Of a stretch of 64,000 bases of DNA, positions 60,619 to 64,000 are shown in pieces. A program made the translations under genes and the position numbers. The stretch comes from Opitutaceae bacterium. GTDB lineage: Bacteria; Verrucomicrobiota; Verrucomicrobiia; Opitutales; Opitutaceae. The DNA lies in the NCBI GenBank assembly GCA_028688225.1, contig JAQTYQ010000005.1, forward strand, positions 108,541 through 172,540. The letters run 5' to 3'. Position 1 is the stretch's first letter. Each line of letters opens with the position of its first letter. The notes beneath the pieces were generated by a model. That model ran no database searches, had not been told where the DNA came from, and saw only the letters and a list, made by a program, of their open reading frames with translations.

Positions 60619-62333
60619 GACGCAACCGGGGCGGGCTGAGCAGCGGGCGCGACCGGACCCTGGGCCGCCAGGATGAGCCGCCGCTTGTAGCCGCGCACAT
60701 GGCGGATCTTGACGAAGGCCACGCAGACGATGCCGAAAAGATTGGAGGAGTATGCCGCCAGCAGGTTGGGCTCGATCACTCCCAGCACCTGCAGGACGAG
60801 GGCGGCGGCCGTGCCCATCATGCCGACATAGAGGCCGCTGTCGAAAAGGTTCTCCTCATTTTCCATGAGCCGCAGCTTGAGCAGCGGGGGCAGGCCCTGG
60901 CGGTCGATCTCCCCGATTTTCAGAAGACAGGCCAGGTAAGTGGCGACCTGCAACAAGGCGAAGACGCCGATGGAGACGATGGTTGATGTGTCCATGGTGA
61001 TATGACTGTTGGTTGAATTTGAAACGGCGGGCGTGGCGATGTTGGCCAGCACGGGGATGACGAGTTTGAAACGGTATTCCGAGGGCGGAGCCGCCTTGAG
61101 GAGGAACGGCTCGGTCGTGATGATGATGACAAAGGAGATGAGCAGCGCCATGGCGCTACTCTGGATACGCGGCAGAACCCGGCTGTCGGCGGCGCTTTGA
61201 GCGACGCGCCGCAGCGGGGAGAACAGCCAGCGATCCAGTCCGCGCAGGATGAGAAAGGCCCCGAGAAAGTAGCCGAGGTACTTGGCGACCAGCGAGATCC
61301 TCGGATGCAACAGGGCGAACGTCCCCAGGAGATCGACCGGCGCCGCCAGTCCATGGTTGACCGGCACCTGGCGCAGCAGGAGCTGCTGCACGGCCCCCTG
61401 CCCGTAGCCGAGCGCGAAGCGCAGATCCGTGGCCCCCGCCTTGCCATAAAGGAGCAGATACCCGGCGGCGCTGTCGGCCGACCGGCTGAACAACGCCCCG
61501 GCATAGAGGAGCGGCAGCTGATCGGGCGCGACCTGCGCCAGATGGGCGAACTCACTCACGGTCTTGGTATTGTCGGTCAGGCGCAGCAGTTCGCCCAGTT
61601 GGATCCAGTTGAGCCGTCGGCCCAGCGCCAGCAGGTCGAGGTAGAATAGCTCCAGATCGCCGAGCTCGTGCGTGCGGACGGACTCGTCGGCCAGACGCTT
61701 CACCTCGCGCTGGAGCGAGGGCGAAAGGTGTTCGCCCTGGTACAGCAGGGCGGTAAGCAGGACGACGGCATCCAGCGGCTGGCCGCCGGGCCGCGCAGCC
61801 GGCACGAAACGCGTCGTGCGCGGCACGTCGCGCGTCTGCAGCACGGTCTGCACGCCGGGCGACCGGGAGTTGGCCAGGTAGCGGCGCAGGGAGTCGCGCG
61901 CATGCTCCGTGATGAAAAACGTGAGCACCGGCGTGCTCTCGATGCGGCCGGTGTTCTCCTTGAGGTTGAAAAGCGGATCAAGGAAGGGATCCCAGCCGCC
62001 CCAGGCCACGAATTCCCGCTGCCGCGTGGCAAACGCCGCCAGCGCCTCCGCCAGCCGGGAGGCATGCGGGTCGCCGACCGTCTGCGCGGCGGCCAGCACC
62101 AGTGCGGCCGGGCCGGGCTTTTCCGACTCGAGCAGCTGCAGGCCGAAATCCGCGAGCGAGGGCGTGCCCAGGCCCGCCTCGCGCAGCAGCGCCGGGTTGA
62201 TCGACTTCAGGTTGACCGGCAGCGTCCATGCGCCCGCCACCAGCACCGCCCCGGCGAAAATGAGCGCCAGCGCCGTGGCCGCCGGCGAACCGGCCGTCTG
62301 GGGTGCGGGATGAGGCATGGTAGACTCTGACAT
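60615..62333 (-). CDS. Multi-pass membrane protein, unknown
   Basis: 572 aa. Helices near the N-terminus (about 20-38), at YLGYFLGAFLILRGL, SSAMALLISFVIIITTEPFLL, STIVSIGVFALLQVATYLACLLKIGEI and LYVGMMGTAAALVLQVLGVIEPNLLAAYSSNLFGIVCVAFV, with a large loop (about 40-310) between the first and second. The helical pattern near the C-terminus loosely resembles ExbB/TolQ-type channels, but I see no clear family. Its stop overlaps the start of the coiled-coil gene, so they form a two-gene operon. The ATG at 62333 or 62318 is the start. Divergent from def. Confidence 0.72.
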   Translation of the reverse strand: MSESTMPHPAPQTAGSPAATALALIFAGAVLVAGAWTLPVNLKSINPALLREAGLGTPSLADFGLQLLESEKPGPAALVLAAAQTVGDPHASRLAEALAAFATRQREFVAWGGWDPFLDPLFNLKENTGRIESTPVLTFFITEHARDSLRRYLANSRSPGVQTVLQTRDVPRTTRFVPAARPGGQPLDAVVLLTALLYQGEHLSPSLQREVKRLADESVRTHELGDLELFYLDLLALGRRLNWIQLGELLRLTDNTKTVSEFAHLAQVAPDQLPLLYAGALFSRSADSAAGYLLLYGKAGATDLRFALGYGQGAVQQLLLRQVPVNHGLAAPVDLLGTFALLHPRISLVAKYLGYFLGAFLILRGLDRWLFSPLRRVAQSAADSRVLPRIQSSAMALLISFVIIITTEPFLLKAAPPSEYRFKLVIPVLANIATPAVSNSTNSHITMDTSTIVSIGVFALLQVATYLACLLKIGEIDRQGLPPLLKLRLMENEENLFDSGLYVGMMGTAAALVLQVLGVIEPNLLAAYSSNLFGIVCVAFVKIRHVRGYKRRLILAAQGPVAPAAQPAPVAS

Positions 62334-62409
62334 GACGGAACTTGCGGACAGTAACAATTTAATTGCCGAGCCGGAATGCAAAAAGCACGCTTAACGCCCC
62401 CATCGACCC

Positions 62410-62979
62410 ATGTTGCTGCGAATTGTTCACTACAACGAGCCGGTCCTGCGCAAGAAAGGGGACAGAATCACGGTTTTCGACGCCGATCTGGCCCGGCTGG
62501 CGGACGACATGGTGGAGACCATGCATGCCGCGGCAGGCATCGGGCTGGCGGCCCAGCAAGTCGGCCGGGCGATCCAGCTCTGCGTGGTCGACCTGCGCGA
62601 GGCAGAGGCCGAGTATACTTGGCGGCTCGATGGCACAAAGCCACCCAAGGAACTGTTTATGCCACTGGCTCTCGTGAACCCGCAGGTGAAAGCCGAGGCC
62701 AAACCGACGACCGTGGCCGACGAAGGGTGCCTGTCATTCCCGGAGATCCGGGGCGATGTCGAGCGCCCCGACCGGATCACGGTAACATATCAGGATCTGC
62801 AGGGTCACGCGCACACGCTGGATTGCACCGGCTGGCTGGCGCGCTGCATCCAGCATGAGGTCGATCATCTCAACGGAGTGCTTTTCATCGACCGCATGGA
62901 CAAACCGGTCGTCGCCCGGCTCGAACCGGCCTTGAAGGCGCTCAAAAAACAGACCCGCGAAGCCGCGAAGTCCCGGTGA
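62410..62979 (+). CDS. def: Peptide deformylase
   Basis: 189-aa metalloenzyme removing the formyl group from nascent proteins. Motif 1 GIGLAAQQVG (Q50), motif 2 EGCLSFPE (metal ligand C107) and motif 3 QHEVDHLNG (H149, E150, H153) are all complete. A 12-residue insertion before motif 2 (TWRLDGTKPPKE) is larger than in E. coli. It starts at ATG 62410 with normal N-terminal MLLRIVHYNEPVLRKK. Divergent from the membrane-protein operon; no fmt gene follows. Confidence 0.96.
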   Translation: MLLRIVHYNEPVLRKKGDRITVFDADLARLADDMVETMHAAAGIGLAAQQVGRAIQLCVVDLREAEAEYTWRLDGTKPPKELFMPLALVNPQVKAEAKPTTVADEGCLSFPEIRGDVERPDRITVTYQDLQGHAHTLDCTGWLARCIQHEVDHLNGVLFIDRMDKPVVARLEPALKALKKQTREAAKSR

Positions 62980-63063
62980 CCGTTGCGCCGGTGTGTCCCC
63001 TGCCCTCCTCAATCGTCACGATCTTCCGGGTCATGTGCAGCAAAGGCGAAGCCGATAGGCTTC

Positions 63064-63116
63064 TGTAGCCGGCCTCGTTGAGGCCGGTCAGCCGGGTCAG
63101 CGATCCCGGCTACAAC
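63064..63116. repeat. 53-bp REP-type palindromic element, copy B
   Basis: TGTAGCCGGCC...CCGGCTACAA with inner GGCCTCG/GAGGCC and GGGTC/GATCCC hairpins. It is in inverted orientation to copy A at 38453-38505 with few substitutions. It lies between def and the adenosyltransferase gene. Confidence 0.9.
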
Positions 63117-63210
63117 CAACGCCCGCACAAACCATCATAACGATTCTGGCGACCCTGACCTTGAAAGTTGAGTGTTGGACGATAGACGTTGAACGCGCTA
63201 GCGTTCTTCC

Positions 63211-63747
63211 ATGCCTCGTTCCATTTCCACCCGCACCGGCGACGACGGCACCACCAGCCTGCTCTACGGACAGCGCGTGCCCAAGGATCATCCGCAGATC
63301 GAAGCCGTGGGCAGCGTGGACGAGTTCAACGCCGCGCTCGGGCTGGCCAAGTCCCTCTGCCCGGAGGGCGGCCGCCGGGCCGGCCTGGAACTCATCCAGC
63401 ACGACCTCGTCGCACTCATGGGCGAAATCGCCTGCGCCGAAGCTGACGCCGGACGTTATGCGGCATCAAAATTCACCAGGATCGGCGCCGCCGAAATCGC
63501 CCGCGTCGACGCCGCCGTGGCCGCCATCGAGGCGAAAAACGTGAAGTTCGACGGCTGGGCCACACCCGGCGCCAACCAGTGCGCCGCCGCGCTCGATCTG
63601 GCGCGGGCCGCCGCCCGCCGGGCGGAGCGCCGGCTCGTCGGATTGCCGCGGCAGGGGAAGACTGTGCGCCCCCTCCTGCTGCAATACCTCAACCGTGTCT
63701 CCGACCTGCTCTGGCTCCTGGCCCGCGAGGCGGAGACGGGGAAATAA
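63211..63747 (+). CDS. Cob(I)alamin adenosyltransferase, PduO type
   Basis: 178 aa. Converts cob(I)alamin (or the corrinoid precursor) plus ATP to adenosylcobalamin. Signature S-T-R-T-G-D-D-G-T-T at residues 5-14, then VGSVDEFNAALGLA, RAAARRAERRLV and LLQYLNRVSDLLWLLARE, i.e. the ATP and corrinoid contacts of the trimeric PduO fold. Length is standard. No other cobalamin gene is close; the BtuB-like receptor at 25152 is 36 kb away. Starts at ATG 63211. Confidence 0.95.
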   Translation: MPRSISTRTGDDGTTSLLYGQRVPKDHPQIEAVGSVDEFNAALGLAKSLCPEGGRRAGLELIQHDLVALMGEIACAEADAGRYAASKFTRIGAAEIARVDAAVAAIEAKNVKFDGWATPGANQCAAALDLARAAARRAERRLVGLPRQGKTVRPLLLQYLNRVSDLLWLLAREAETGK

Positions 63748-63813
63748 ACGAAGAACACGTCCCAGCCGCTCGCCCCGAACGTAAGCGTCGCTCCGCGTGC
63801 CCCCTTGACGGGA

Positions 63814-63867
63814 TCGTAACTACGAGAGTTACGACCGGGGATGGTTTCGTAGTTACGAGAGCTACGA
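63814..63867. repeat. Two related 21-bp palindromes
   Basis: 63814-63834 (TCGTAACT-ACGAG-AGTTACGA) and 63847-63867 (TCGTAG...CTACGA) match at 18 of 21 positions, 12 bp apart. The second covers the stop codon of the IS66 transposase fragment. They could be the right end or regulatory repeats of the IS, or a dispersed palindrome next to it. Confidence 0.75.
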
Positions 63868-64000
63868 AGCGATGGCGGGTTTCCAGTTGGCCGGCAGCAG
63901 CGGGGCGAGGTTGTCCTTGGTGGTCATCCGCGGCAGGCGGGTGAGCACGTCCTTGAGGTAGGCGAAGGGGTCAAGGCGGCGGCGCTGGCAGGAGACCACC
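63862..64000 (-). CDS. IS66 family transposase, C-terminal end (runs off window)
   Basis: The last 45 codons before TAG (63862-63864) read CQRRRLDPFAYLKDVLTRLP...LPANWKP, the conserved C-terminal domain of IS66 TnpC transposases (typically ...DPFAYLRDVLTRLP...LLPHNW). The rest of the gene, and the linked tnpA/tnpB, would lie beyond 64000. Whether the element is intact cannot be judged. Confidence 0.88.
   Translation of the reverse strand, partial: VVSCQRRRLDPFAYLKDVLTRLPRMTTKDNLAPLLPANWKPAIAS

Overview
The window reads as a high-GC chromosome segment from a Verrucomicrobiota bacterium, most likely Opitutales/Opitutaceae. The pointers are a TonB-dependent receptor with the LxPFxV...GYxA leader usual in that group, a bacterial deoxyhypusine synthase homologue, many GTAGCC/GTAGGGC palindromic repeats, and paired DUF2851 and ddl genes. 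This assignment is inference from family content; no rRNA or marker tree is available here. Both an outer membrane (TonB receptors, Kdo transferase) and a normal housekeeping set (prfA-prmC, glnE, def, ddl, coaB) are present.

Layout. 1-8500: a truncated TonB-dependent receptor, two tandem secreted CocE/NonD-type hydrolases and a POT-family peptide transporter, plausibly one nutrient-uptake neighbourhood. 8492-17492: Kdo transferase with a four-helix-bundle gene, a deoxyhypusine-synthase-like gene, a two-domain secreted M16 peptidase, and a single-chain MmeI-type restriction-modification enzyme with an intact D-X9-E-X-K nuclease motif. 17641-20580: ddl, DUF2851, a tiny membrane protein, tRNA-Ser(UGA). 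20580-23885: a less GC-rich three-gene block beside tRNA-Ser (TcmP, radical-SAM protein, DUF3800-like protein). The tRNA 3' end is partly duplicated in direct and inverted orientation just before it. 24186-36887: YugP-like metallopeptidase, BtuB-like receptor, ferredoxin, a rhomboid lacking its catalytic serine, glnE, the Prc tail-specific protease, prfA-prmC, and a HAD protein. 36949-45642: lysozyme-like protein, a 16-copy 7-bp tandem repeat, a stand-alone CoaB, an ECF sigma/anti-sigma pair, a SNF2 helicase with a palindromic repeat inside its reading frame, an SDR, and AraC divergent from a fatty acid desaturase.

45776-56650 is a well-delimited integrated element in tRNA-Phe(GAA). It is bounded by a perfect 49-bp direct repeat of the tRNA 3' half and carries a tyrosine recombinase, an excisionase-like HTH protein and a 24-bp repeat near both ends that looks like arm-type sites. 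Its cargo is an overlapping pair of unrecognised genes, the second with a PD-(D/E)xK-like N-terminus, and a 1938-aa thioester alpha-2-macroglobulin. The macroglobulin has a TonB-receptor-leader-like motif in its presumed bait region. The nuclease-like pair and the macroglobulin are the most promising undescribed items in the window.

56678-64000: a cytoplasmic-looking HtrA-type protease, a VapBC-type toxin-antitoxin pair, a coiled-coil/membrane protein pair of unknown role, peptide deformylase, a PduO-type cobalamin adenosyltransferase, and the C-terminus of an IS66 transposase running off the window.
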